DNA from: Trachythela sp. YZ-2020
Taxonomy: Eukaryota > Cnidaria > Anthozoa > Malacalcyonacea > Clavulariidae
Assembly: GCA_016169945.1 (NCBI GenBank)
Contig: JADLSH010000369.1
Location: 4,712,001 to 4,776,000, forward strand
Direction of reading: 5' to 3'
DNA length: 64,000 nt
Made by a program: the position numbers and the translations under genes
Shown: one piece after another, positions 1 through 11,700 of the stretch
Layout of the letters: every line of letters begins with the position of its first letter
How positions within the stretch are numbered: position 1 is the stretch's first letter
The notes under the pieces: generated by a model
What the model saw: only the letters and a program-made list of their open reading frames with translations
Told to the model about the DNA's origin: nothing
The model's database searches: none

Positions 1-29
1 TTGCCGACCATGTTTTATCGTTGAGTGAT

Positions 30-254
30 TAGCCGAATTCATATTAGGGACGGGAAACTCGTCTAATATGAATCCGGGGGCAGACGAGTTTCCCGTCCAA
101 CTTTCCCGTCCAAACGGACGGGAAAGTTAGACGGGAATCCCATCTAGACGGGAAACTCGTCTTAAATCCGTCCCTAAATTCATATTCAGACGGGTTTTCA
201 CAGACGAGTTTCCCGTCTAAGACGAGTTTCCCGTCCCTAATATGAATTTGGCTA
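30..254. mobile_element. Palindromic MITE with 35-bp terminal inverted repeats (TA target type)
   Basis: The first 35 bases and the last 35 bases are inverted copies with a single mismatch (30-64 against 220-254). The outer dinucleotides are TA, followed by GCC at one end and GGC at the other, as expected for a Tc1/mariner-like non-autonomous element. The interior is built from repeated GACGGGAAACTCGTCT-type blocks in both orientations, so the whole 225 bp can fold on itself. There is no coding capacity. Confidence 0.75.
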
Positions 255-357
255 TTTTAAAGGGAAAGACGTCGATTTTGTGTGTAAATGGCTGCAAGAC
301 AATTCTTGTACAACTAGCATTCTTGTATATTCTTGTACAACTAGCATTCTCTTCTTA

Positions 358-2193
358 TTAAAGTGCTTATATCACAAAAAATAATTTTTGATATTTAATA
401 GAGAACAAAAAGTTAGTTAATAAGTTCTTTTACAGTTTTTAATTTTCGATTTTCGTTTGCGAGGTATATGCATTTAAATGGTGATTTTCGTGAAAAAGTA
501 ATCGACCAAGAGTCTGGAACGAGCCTGTGTGGCGTAACTTAAGGAACTTCGTTTCGCTATATGTATTGACTTATCTGGCTTAGAGAAAACTGCTAGTGGG
601 ACTAAAAAATAAATATTATTCCATCAAAGCTAACCTTTATGTTGCCCACAAAATATACCAGAAGACTCTGAAGGTGTACAAAATGTGACTGGAGTTTGCA
701 ATGCAGAATTGACTGTCAATGCTTAAAGCAGACATGGCCTAAGTACGGCAGACAAGACACAATTGCCTTCGTCTATTTGTGCTAAACCTTGCGAGGTCAT
801 GTTTACAAAATATAACCAAAATATATATCCAGAAATTCTGATCAGAAAAGGCCAACATAATAACATAGAATATTTGCGCAACTACAACAAACATTCCAAA
901 ATATACAAGCCGGTTTTAGTTGCAAATAATGCCATATGAACTGTCTGCTTGTTTGGCGATATCCTACTGTTAGATCGTTGGCAATAGTTTGCAGACCGTA
1001 CTTCCTCTGCGGTGGGCTAGGAAAGAATTAGCTTCTAGCTTCTCCTTAGTGTAGTGAGCGACAAGAACGATTGTAGAACACTCGCCTCCCGGTATGGTTA
1101 TAATAATAAATGGCTGAAATATAATGCGCCATCATCTCCGACCGCAAGTATCTTAATTATATTACTTTATAACTGTCTGGAATAGTAACAAGTCCTTGTT
1201 TGTGCCATTTTAAAGCGTTCTTGAACTATTTTTGATTGCGTATATGTAATATGATTTACATAGAAATGATGTGTCTTCTCTATAGTAGCTGCAAACACCG
1301 AGACTGATCTGTCGGGATCATGCTTATGCTATACAGCTTATCATGTACGTTTTGTACAGGCTTATATTGCGCAAATTTAGCGCAGTCACTGCGAAAAGTA
1401 CAAGGCATTCTTATTTCCTTAGACAACGTTTTTAACACATTGTTGTCAAACATATTGGTGTTGTCCGACGGTTCTATTATATACAATCCGCTTGAAATGA
1501 CAATGTTTACTTTTCGAGACAGGTCTGTGGCTCTTTGCGAAGCTTGTCAGTTGAGCAGTCTGGAGCGCTATCGGTTCTGGAATTGGAAATGTGAGATAAA
1601 TCCACCACTGAAGAGCTATAATGGAAAACGTAGCCGTACCAAGGCTGTTTTCCATTCTTGAAAATTAAATTTCTCAAACACAAGAAATAAAAGAAGACTA
1701 GACTAGAGATCAAATAATCTATAATATTATATTATATTAAAGCAAACCATAGACGCACGCAGAGTTGTCACGCTTGTGCCGTGCGTTATTGTAATAATCG
1801 CCACGAAATTTCAGCCACACAGTACAGTCCATACTCATACTGGGTCTCTGCTGGGCTGTGATCTGGTCATCACTTTAAAATGGCAAAGCAATTCCTTTTT
1901 CAACTCAGTAAAATTATGTTTTGCCTTCCTGATGAAGCAATAATATACTAGTCAACACAGTAAAAGAAAAGCTTCCGTCCCTTAAGCTACGTCACACAAG
2001 TGTCGCGCCAGGCCTTTTCCTGTCCTTTTCCTGCCCGCGACTTTTTTTCGAAAATAGCCCATTTTGCCATGTTTAAAGACGTTTATCTCACAAACGAAAA
2101 GCGAAAACCAAAAACTGTAAAGGAACTTATTAACTAACTTGTTGTCCTCTATTAAATATCAAAAATTATTTTTTGTGATATAAGCACTTTAAT
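358..2193. mobile_element. 1.8-kb element with roughly 190-215-bp diverged terminal inverted repeats
   Basis: Positions 358-545 and 1977-2193 are inverted copies. Both arms begin AAGTGCTTATATCACAAAAA and stay alignable for about 190 bp, with scattered substitutions and some length difference towards the inner end. The interior holds only short ORFs (the longest, 1320-1661, matches no family I know). This looks like a non-autonomous long-TIR or foldback element. A tandem pair of an ATTCTTGTACAACTAGC motif lies just outside the left arm (302-350). Confidence 0.6.
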
Positions 2194-2204
2194 TTTACTA
2201 TTAG

Positions 2205-2370
2205 CAGGACCTCAAACTACAGCCCGGGGGTGGGGATATAGCCCAACATTTTTTGCCCGGGCGTGGGGCTTTAGCACACTATGCCTTTCCCCGGGGTGGG
2301 AATTTAGCCACAGTCTTTCTAAATATGGTCAATGCCCGGGGGTCGGCCCAGGGGGGGATGGGCACAGGTG
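2205..2370. repeat. C/G-rich dispersed repeat (CCCGGGGGTGGGGATATAGCCC type)
   Basis: Four imperfect copies of a short unit of the form CCCGGG(G)GTGGG(G), followed by A/T-rich sequence ending in TTTAGC or ATAGCC, lie in about 150 bp. The same kind of unit, with TTTGAC endings, recurs at 16485-16620 and 17075-17200. It stands out sharply against the AT-rich surroundings. I see no coding sense in it. Confidence 0.5.
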
Positions 2371-2874
2371 GAATTGACTGATACATAAAAGTGTCTAAAA
2401 CCTAGTAGGTTTCATATAAGGCCATATAAAAAAATAGGTACGCTAAGCGTACATGTATCTCCTCATGGTTATGGCGCCCGTTATGCCACATTTACCCATG
2501 AAGGAGTAATATTCAACAATAGGCAATTTTTCGTAATTATGCGCACCATTTTGCAAAGGGGGCAAACACAATAAAGCAACAAGAGCATGACTTGACGATC
2601 GTAAAGCGCATCGCTCTAAAACATCTGTACTCTACAAAATAAGTAAACAAATATAACCACAGAATTGGTCACAAAGTTTAAAATATTAGCGTATTGACAT
2701 TTCAAAACATAAGTGCCATGTTGAATTTAAGATCTAGCCTGCGAACAGTAAAAATTGAATGATGAAATGGACTTGGGGAACATTATGCCATTGCATTGTA
2801 AGCCACTTCTGATTGGTTATCAATTTAAATTGTGTGTGCTTCGTCATACATAAAACTATTTTTCATATTGTTAG

Positions 2875-3213
2875 CAGAGACGTAGCCAGGTTTTCCAGTC
2901 AAGGGGGGCCGAAAACATTTTTGGGGGGGCCAACTCAAAAACGTAAAATATAACCAGCGTGCCCGACGGCGACCCACATTTTGCACGTGTTGCACTTCGG
3001 TCACTCTTCGGAAATCAACGGAAGAATTCGTAATATTGAAATACGCCCAAATTCTCAAAACATCATGTAGTAAAAGTAAAATATAATATTTGCATGACGT
3101 ATAGCGTGAGAAAATAATAAAAATATTTTGCTAGCCAGAATTTTACCAAGGGGGGCCGAGAATTTCGCCAAGGGGGGCCCGGCCCCCAGGCCCCCCCTCT
3201 GGCTACGTCTCTG
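2875..3213. mobile_element. hAT-type MITE, 15-bp perfect TIR, 8-bp TSD ATTGTTAG
   Basis: The element starts CAGAGACGTAGCCAG and ends with its exact inverted complement. It is flanked on both sides by ATTGTTAG (2867-2874 and 3214-3221). An 8-bp duplication and CAG-type ends are diagnostic of the hAT superfamily. Inside the ends are G-rich tracts (GGGGGGCC). It sits in the 3' coding end of the LINE on this stretch, so it is younger than that LINE. Confidence 0.9.
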
Positions 3214-3295
3214 ATTGTTAGTACGTGGTTTTGGTAAACTAAGACCACTTGAAATGTCCCGAAGGTTGTAGTTATTGTTGTAGTTGTAGTTATTG

Positions 3296-3781
3296 TTAGT
3301 TGATTTTCTCATTTTTGTATGAAAAAAGATTAGTGAGTGATTTTGGACCCATATTATTTAATAGTTTATACATCATTTTTGTTTTAGCTTTCTTCCTTTC
3401 TGTTTCGAGTGGCTCCCAACCCAATGCACGTAAAGCAGTAGAATGATTTACGTCATTGCTCATGTTCATTATAATCCTAGCAGCTCTATTTTGTAGTTTT
3501 TTTAGTCGTTTTGATTGTGTTGCACCAAACACATCCCATACTTCACAACAGTAATCAAAGTATCGGCAAACAATAGCGTTATATATCAAAATGAGTGTAT
3601 CTTTGTCAACAAAAGGTTTGACACGATGGAGAGCAGAGATTCCTGCTGTTATTTTTTTGCAGATATTCCAAGATATATACTCGTCAACAATTACTCCAAG
3701 AGTTTTATATTCGTAAACTTGTTTAATTTGTTTATTTTCAATGAAAACATTCGGATGAGAATCAGAAACATTTTTTATCAT
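3296..3781 (-). pseudogene. LINE reverse transcriptase C-terminal fragment
   Basis: This is an open frame of 161 codons covering the thumb/connection and C-terminal part of a Jockey/CR1-type reverse transcriptase. It contains the YKTLGVIVDEYISW stretch, where the LGV(T)ID motif of these elements lies, and KRLKKLQNRAARIIM, the conserved basic segment after the palm. The catalytic (F/Y)xDD motif lies upstream in the broken part and is not readable as one frame. It belongs to the LINE spanning about 2830-5870 and has no independent promoter or start signal. Assignment to the LINE RT class is firm; the clade is not. Confidence 0.75.
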
Positions 3782-4714
3782 TGGTTTTGAACCTACTGTA
3801 TTAACATAAACTCAGTCTTAGCTACATTAATTAAGACTAAGTTTATTGGTGATTAACCATTTTCTGAGGTTTTCTAGATCAGAATTTACTGCAGCCTCAA
3901 GGTCAGTTATAGAATCTCCTGAAGCTGTCAGATTTGTGTCGTCAGCAAATAACCGAGGTTTTGTTTTATTTATTTAATAAACATCAAGGTAAATCATTAA
4001 TATATAACAGAAAGAATAGTGGTCCTAAAATATATAGAGCCTTGTGGTACGCCACATTTAATCAGTTGCTCTGATGAAAAGGAATTTTTTATTTGACATT
4101 TCTGATTTCGGTTTGTGAGATAAGATTTGAGCAAAGTTTGAGCTTGTCCTTTTATTCCATAGAGCTCTAATTTTGGATGATCAACAGTTCTGTACCAAAT
4201 GCTTTTTTCAAATCAATTAAACTACTAGGTTAAACATTTTTCTGTCTAGATTCACATACCAATCATTGGTACAATCCAGTAATGCAGTAGCTGTGGAGTG
4301 AAATTTTCGAAAACCAAATTGAGAATCACTAAGAAGTTCAAATTTTGTTAAGTAGTTGTACAGTTGATCATATAGAATTCGTTCCATAATTTTGCTAATG
4401 GCCGGTAGAACCGAAATTGGTCTGTAGTTTCCTGAATTATTTCGTTGGCTATTTTTATACAGGCCGAGGTATTAATACTCTAGCCACTTTCCATTCTTCA
4501 GGAAAAGAAGATCGATAGAGTAATAGCCTGATTAAAAATAAGCATCAGTGAGTCTGAAATGGCAGGTGCTGCTATTTTAATAATTTTACAAGAAATCTTG
4601 TCAATGCCAGTAGCTTTATTGCTAGAAAGCCCATGCAAAAGACGATAGACATTACTGACAGTGACAGGCTGGATGCAGCAAATTCTGATTTAGCATTAAA
4701 AAAATAATCATTAA

Positions 4715-5014
4715 TTAAAAGCCTTCTGCAATATCTTTTGGACTTTTCAATTTTTTTCCACCTAGATTAATCTCATTTACCACTTGTTGGTTATGTCTAC
4801 CTAGTAGGTTGTTTATACGTTTCCAAGCATTTTTTGGGATTGAATTTTGACCAGCTATTTTCGAGGAATAATAATCATTTTTGGCAATCCTTAGTTCTAT
4901 ATTTACTTTATTTCTAGTCGTTTTATAATTTGACCAATCATTTTCTAGTTTTGTTAAAATGGCTTTTCGTTTTAACTTGTCCCTTGTATTTATAAGTTTC
5001 TTTATGTCGCTCAT
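4715..5014 (-). pseudogene. LINE ORF2 linker between endonuclease and reverse transcriptase (fragment)
   Basis: Ninety-nine codons of basic, Lys/Asn-rich sequence start MSDIKKLINTRDKLKRKA. This fits the PWxxxDIKxLMxxRDxLKxKA signature that follows the endonuclease domain in Jockey/CR1 elements. Upstream on the same strand, the PW part of the signature can be read across a frame break. It ends before the RT palm. It is part of the dead LINE described at 2830-5870. Confidence 0.65.
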
Positions 5015-5870
5015 AATCCAAGGTACTTTTTTTTATCTGATTTTTTTGCTTTGAAGTGGTGCATGCTTATCTAGGACTTCTAAGAATATTTCTTTCCAAA
5101 TTTCCCACATATCATTTGGGTCATCTGCAAAAAAATACACTTTCCCATTGCTGTTTTAGCAGTTCTGAAATACTAGGCTTTGATCACTTATACCTGTATG
5201 AATGACACCAGAATCAGAAATTTTCTCTGGTGTATTGTTATAGTCACTCGAGTAGCTTTATATCTATCAGTTGCGATAATTGATATAGTTCATACAAGAA
5301 TTTTAAGACTTTATTTTCTTTGTTGACATGTTAGAATCTTCATCTTGTTTTAATAAATCACAGTTTAGATCACCCAGAATTTCTTTATTTTTTATTATCT
5401 ATAGCTTTGATCAATTTTTCAAGATGATCAAATAATTCAGATAATGCACTGGGTGGTCTATAAACTGTCGTAACAAGAAATGGTTTGCTATGCGGCTTAA
5501 TAACTTCAACACAAACAGCTTCCAGTTCATTCTTGATCATTGCCTGTTTAGGTTGTTTGTCATTTGGGTTGTGATGATGTCATTCTTTGTTGATTTACCA
5601 AACAAATTTGAGTCACTGTTAAGGTTCCCTAACCCGAGTGGTGGAAAAATAGTTGCCTTCCTTTGCACAACTGAAGACAAAAATTTCCAAATAATAATCG
5701 TCAACCTAAAAAATTTCCTGTGGCTGTATTTACATTTCCTGCAAGCAGTGCTCTTGTACTCAACTATCTTTTCCGGCCCTGCCTTGATTTTTGGGGCAAA
5801 TTCTTTCTGATACACATTAATCAGAGTGTGATAATTCAAGATTTTCAAGTATCTCAGTCACTAGTTCTCC

Positions 5871-6837
5871 AATAATTATTGCCAATAATTATAACAGCGA
5901 TGTAGATTGTAGAAAAGAAATGGGGTAGCATGGCCAATATTAAATTTAGAGGGCCAATAGTACCTATCGGCTATCTAATGGGTCTGAGGGCATATCAATG
6001 AGTCCCATAGATATCCACACATAATTATATAGAGCGCCCTTAAGGGCGTACTCCAGTCTATTTCTCAAGCCATTTGCAGCCATTTGCGAAGCTTCATGAT
6101 TGAAACAGGTTAAAAGTGATAATTTTCACAAACAAAAATGTTGTGGTTTGATAAAGAAATGATATGTCCAAGCAATGCATAGTTTGACACTAGTCTGTCT
6201 GGAACACCTCGTATATTGTGACTAAGAATTTAGAGAATGCAATGTACAGCATTGGCTAGTCTACTGACTGTAAATGAATTGCATCCTTGTCATAATTACA
6301 CTCTGGGGAATATTGGGGATTACTGTAACTATAGCTCTAATGTCACATTGTTAAGCCTAAATCAACAACTTCTGATGAGCAATTGAAAAGTGGATGCATG
6401 TTGGGTCTTGTTATTAAGGATGTTGAGATATTTACTGTAGTACAGTAGCTTTCTTCTGTTAGTCAGTTGCTTGCCAGTGGTCAGTTGCCCGGAATAAACT
6501 AAGATGTTCTTAATAGTTTTGTATATAAAGCATACAGTAGTTTTCTGAAAGGTCTCAGTTAGAACAAGACGAAAGCATATACAACACACAAAAAGACTCC
6601 AACATTCCTTAGTCCCATCAGTTGTCCTTGTATTAGTCCAATCTTTGACATGCCAAAACATGTTCAAGATGAATTTACACATACTGTACCACTATTATAT
6701 GTAGTGGCATCTTGAAAATTTGCTGGTCGTTTACCCTGTACAGTAGGTACAAGCAAAATGTAATTGTGCAGATAGTGAGAGTCCTGCATACTTATATCAT
6801 ACTTATCAGATCATTTACAATAAACTTTGTTTTCTAG
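5871..6837. other. Intergenic/intron sequence with no recognised element
   Basis: About 970 bp of AT-rich DNA. I see no coding exon with splice sites, no terminal repeats and no simple repeat. It would be the intron upstream of the first visible P450 exon if the missing N-terminal exon lies further left. Confidence 0.4.
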
Positions 6838-8695
6838 CAAAGGAAATTTTGAAGATATTCAGGATGCTGGAAGTCTTCATGAATTTTTAATAAATCTTCA
6901 TGAAGAATATGGTCCGCTAGCAAGCTTTTGGTGGGGAACACAACTTGTTGTCTCGTTAGCATCACCTGAAATGTTTGATGAAGTCAACGCACTCTTTGAC
7001 AGACCAAGTATATAATTATATAAAATTTGATGTAATTTATGTACACTACAACTACAAAATCCACAGGGCCTAAAGTTTCATTTTTCGCCACTGCTTCTGG
7101 CTAGGTCTAAAAATGTACGGTATATAAATTTTCGTTTGAATATTCCATCTACAAACTCCTACTATTTAGTCCTATCGAACGAGATGACGAGAAAAAATCT
7201 TGATATTTACCCATACCTTATACTGGCATCACTCCCATCATATATACACGAATTTGCGGTTAATGCTCAATGTATATAAATTTTAGAATATATAAAAAGT
7301 GTATATAAATTTTCGTTCGAATATTCCATCTACAAACTCCTTCTACTATTTAGTCCTATCAAACGAGATGCCGAGAAAAAAAGCTTGATATTTACAGTAT
7401 TAGTTATTCCTTTAATATTACAGGCCAGTTGTATTTTAGTATATGACGGTTAAACATTGGAGTTACTGTAAGTATCTATTTTCAAAGAAACCCTTTCTAT
7501 TTCTAGAACTTCTATTTGAAAGCTTTTCTGATTTAATTGGTCACAAGAGTATTCAGTTTGCGAATGGAGCAGAAGGTCGCAAGAGACGCCATCTGATGGA
7601 CGAAGGATTTAGTCAAACAGCTGTTGCTTATTATTATGATGATTTTATCAAGGTTTGTGCAATTCAAAACTGTGTTTGACCTAAATTAATGCTGTCAAAG
7701 CACAGTACCGTGTGTGTCTCTACACACGGATGCGCAGGTACATCAGCCACAGCCAAATATTCAACACTGAAGGGCCATGTTGCGGATAGAGCGTATTACA
7801 AATTATCACACAATGCACAAAACACTACGAGCCAACACAATGATATTGACCGACTGACTGACTGACTGAATTACAGACTGCGTGATCCAAATGGGGAAAA
7901 AATAATCAAGGGAGGGAACTAAACAAGGGGTGCTTTGCACGTACAGAGGATGGAGAACAAACAAACTAGTTGTCTAATCATGTATTTCATTATACCCAAA
8001 ATTTGAAATAATTTTCTGTGCAGGTTGCTACTGAACTTTCTGACAAGTGGGCATCTCAACCTTCAGACCAACATATTCCTCTCTCACAACATATGATTGC
8101 ATTAAGTATGAAAGCAGTTGCTCGTGCTGCTTTGGGAGATGGCATGAAAGACGAGAAAGAACTTCTCCAAATGTCCAAGGCTTATCATGTTGTGAGTAGA
8201 TCAATATATTACGAGCATTTCAATTTATACTTTTGAGTAGGTTCTTTAATAAGGCTTTCAAAAAGGATGTGGAATCACGGCTACGAGGGCCAACCATCTA
8301 TCATGCATCAAGCCAGGGCTTATATACTTGCAAAAAGTAATTAAAATGTGTTTGCATATTGACGACAGTGCTGGAAGGAAGAAGAAAATAGACTACAAGG
8401 AAATCTGCCTGAAGAAGGAGATGGGCGCATGGAGAAGTTTGCCGAAAGTGAGTAAGAAAATAATTTATTTGTTTTGCTTGTACAAGCTGCTAAATCTCAG
8501 GTGAATTCCTGAGTCGCACATGGTGCTTGAACCGCTGCTACTGCGACGACAACGACAACAGCGACAATGACAACAGCAATAATGACAACAGCGATAACGA
8601 CAACAGCGATAACGACAACAGCGATAACAACAGCGACAACAACAACAGCAACAACAACGACAACAGCAACAACAACAGCGACGACAACAACAGCG

Positions 8696-8776
<81 letters not shown>

Positions 8777-11700
8777 GGGACAACAACAACAGTGACAACA
8801 ACAACAACAGCGACAACAACATCAGCGACAAGAACAGCGACAACAAGAAGAGCGACAACAACAGCGACAACAACAACAGCGACAACAACATCAGCGACAA
8901 GAACAGCGACAACAAGAAGAGCGACAACAACAGCGACAACAACAACAGCGACAACAACAACAGCAGCGACAACAACAACAACAACAACAACAGCAACAAC
9001 AACATGGACAACAACAACAGAGACAACGACGACAATGACCAAAGCAACAACAACAACAACAACAACAAAGCGACAACAACAGCGACAACAACAACAGCGA
9101 CAACAACAACAGCGACAACAACAACAGCGACCACAACAACAGCGATAATGACAACAGCGATAACGACAACAGCAACAAAAAGAGCGACAGCGACAACAAC
9201 AGCGACAACAACGACAACAGAGACAATGACAACATCGATGACAACGACAAAAGCGACAACAGCAACAATGACAACAGCGACAATGACAACAGCGACAACA
9301 ACAACAGCGACCACAACAACAGCGATAATGACAACAGCGATAACGACAACAACAAAGCGACAACAGCAACAACAACAGCGACGACAACAACAACAGCGAC
9401 AACCACAACAACAGTGACAACGACAACAACAACAACAACAGGGACAACAACAACAGTGACAACAACAAGAGTGACAACGACAACAACAGCAACAACAAAA
9501 ACAGTGACAACGACAACAGCTACAAGAACAGCGACAACAAGAACAGCAACAAGAACAGCGACAACAACAGCGACAATAACAGCGACAACAAAAACAACAG
9601 CGACAACAACAACAACAGCGACAACAACAGCGACAACAACAGCGACAACAACAACAGCGACAACAACAACAGCGACAACAACAACAACAACAGCGACAAC
9701 AACAGTGACAACAACAGCAACAACAACAACAGCAACAACAACAGCAACAACAACAACAGCAACAACAACAGCGACAACAACAACAACAGCGACAACAACA
9801 ACAACAGCGACAACAAGAACAACAGCGACAACAAAATACTGTATAGTAATAAGGCAAGAGACGTGAATTGACAAAGTAACTCGTAGGTCGACAACTACTA
9901 GCCAACTTCATATCAGCCAACCACTATTTCATTCCTGCCTGCAGGGGATCAGAATTTTCTTTAGAAAGTGTATTATATATATATTTGTACTGTACTGTGT
10001 ACTGTGTACTGTGTACTGTGTACTGTGTACTGTGTACTGTGTACTGTGTACTGTGTACTGTGTACTATGTACGGTGTACTGTGTACTGTGTACTATGTAC
10101 TGTACTGTACTGTGCTGTGCTATGCTGTACTGTACTGTACTGTACTGTACTGTACTGTACTGTACTGTACTGTACTGTAAAACAAGCAACTCGCGTACCT
10201 ACGTTGAGATGTCGATATTGATATAGATCGAGACTATTTACGGAGTGTCATAAAAGATATAATTCGTAAAAGACGAGCACAGAAAGGCAAGGAAGATCGC
10301 ATCTTTCTTGATTCCATCATGGACGCTGACTTTATTGATGAGGAAGAGGTGGGTATTAATTTGAAAATTAAACGAAACTTACCTGTAAGTTGAAGTTTGA
10401 TTGAGATTCTACCGAAGAGGTCAATGCACGGCATGCCCCAAACGTTTACTAGCCGATTATATTCAAACACATCTAAGCACCATTCTATGTCGTCATTGAA
10501 TACACGACTGGCTTTGTCTGCCTCTATGTTTAATTTACCAGGCAAGTGAGCAATCACAAGGATTATTTCTCTAGCAATGTCATTACAGGGCCTAGAGTGG
10601 GTACCACCCATGTTCCTAATATAAGCTACAGCAGTTTGATTATCTGAGAGCACCTTAATGCATGTTGAATGCATTTCCCCACAGAGTGACGGAAGGCCCA
10701 ATAAAATTGCCTTCAACTCTAGATAATTTATGTGATTTAGTGACTCGGATTGGGACCAGCGTCCACCAGTGGATGATGAGGTACCATCAAGGATACTACC
10801 CCATCCCAAAAGGGAGCTGTCACATTTCAAGACACAATGGGGAATGTGTGGTAGAATTTGTTGTGCATCACGATTTGAACAATTAATCCACCACTCAAGG
10901 TCCTTAATGACCAGTTCTGTTAAATTCATATGAGAATCCAAATTGCCCAAGGCTAGTTTGAGTGCGTCAGTCTTTACATTTTCTAAGGAGCGATAAAAGT
11001 GGGGTCTATGTCTCACCCCGGGGAAACTAGATACCATAAGTCCCACAACTGATGCTACCTCTCTTATAGTGGGATATTTTTTCCTGAGAAGGCTTTGACA
11101 AGCTTGCATAAGTTTGGCACTTTTGGATGGGGTCATATGGACCTTCATGGTAACTGAATTTATCAGGAATCCAAGAAAACATGCTTCCTGAGAAGGCACA
11201 AGCAACGACTTGTTATAATTAATTGTGAAGCCTAGGTGACAACAATACATGCATCTAAATACAAAAAGAGAAATTTCATTTCCTGGAAAAATACGGAGAA
11301 CCAACAATCCTGGCCAAAACCATCAGCGACACTCTTTTAAAAATTTCCCCTTGGACTTTTGAACCCACAACTGCAAAATGTTTTCATTGACTCCCCCCCT
11401 CCGCCCCCCCCCCCTGAATGGTAGGGGTAAGGGCAAACTTGGGATAATATCACGAAAGTTGGTCCAATAATTGGTAGTGTCCCAATAATTGGTAGATGTT
11501 TTGTCCAGGATTGTAGTTCCTACTGTTGATTTTTGTTGTCTTTATATTTTTATAGCTAGTAGATCAGTCCATCACATTTTTTATTGGAGGCTTCCATACA
11601 ACCGGAAACAGTAAGTAATAATATTATTAACCGAAATTTCAAGTGAAAATTAATCCCTCACACTTGGTCATTAATTCGAAACCTCCACCCTTAAAATATA

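Larger units (their letters stand above)
2830..5870 (-). mobile_element. Degraded non-LTR retrotransposon (LINE, Jockey/CR1-like ORF2), interrupted by a hAT MITE
   Basis: On the minus strand the order is that of a LINE ORF2. Endonuclease/linker sequence lies near 5537-4715 (a DIKKLINTRDKLKRKA-type stretch). The reverse-transcriptase palm and thumb are broken into short frames between 4700 and 3800. The C-terminal RT region lies at 3781-3296 (YKTLGVIVDEYISW, then RLKKLQNRAARII). The typical 3' end LPKPRTN is at about 3235-3215. After the MITE the frame continues as MKNSFMYDEAHTI, which corresponds to the usual LINE C-terminal tail. Many stops and frameshifts show that the copy is dead. Confidence 0.8.

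Noticed and set aside
8497..9920. Several long open frames on both strands encoding Asn-, Thr-, Val-, Leu- or Cys-rich proteins
   Set aside because: They are translations of a trinucleotide array in every frame; no stop codon can form from the repeated units.
9929..10226. Tyr/Cys/Val-rich frames over the TACTG repeat
   Set aside because: Pure simple-sequence artefact next to a P450 splice acceptor.
10234..10380. C-terminal 45 codons of the 357-codon minus-strand frame
   Set aside because: They are antisense to P450 exon 10227-10348, so not part of the DIRS-like element.
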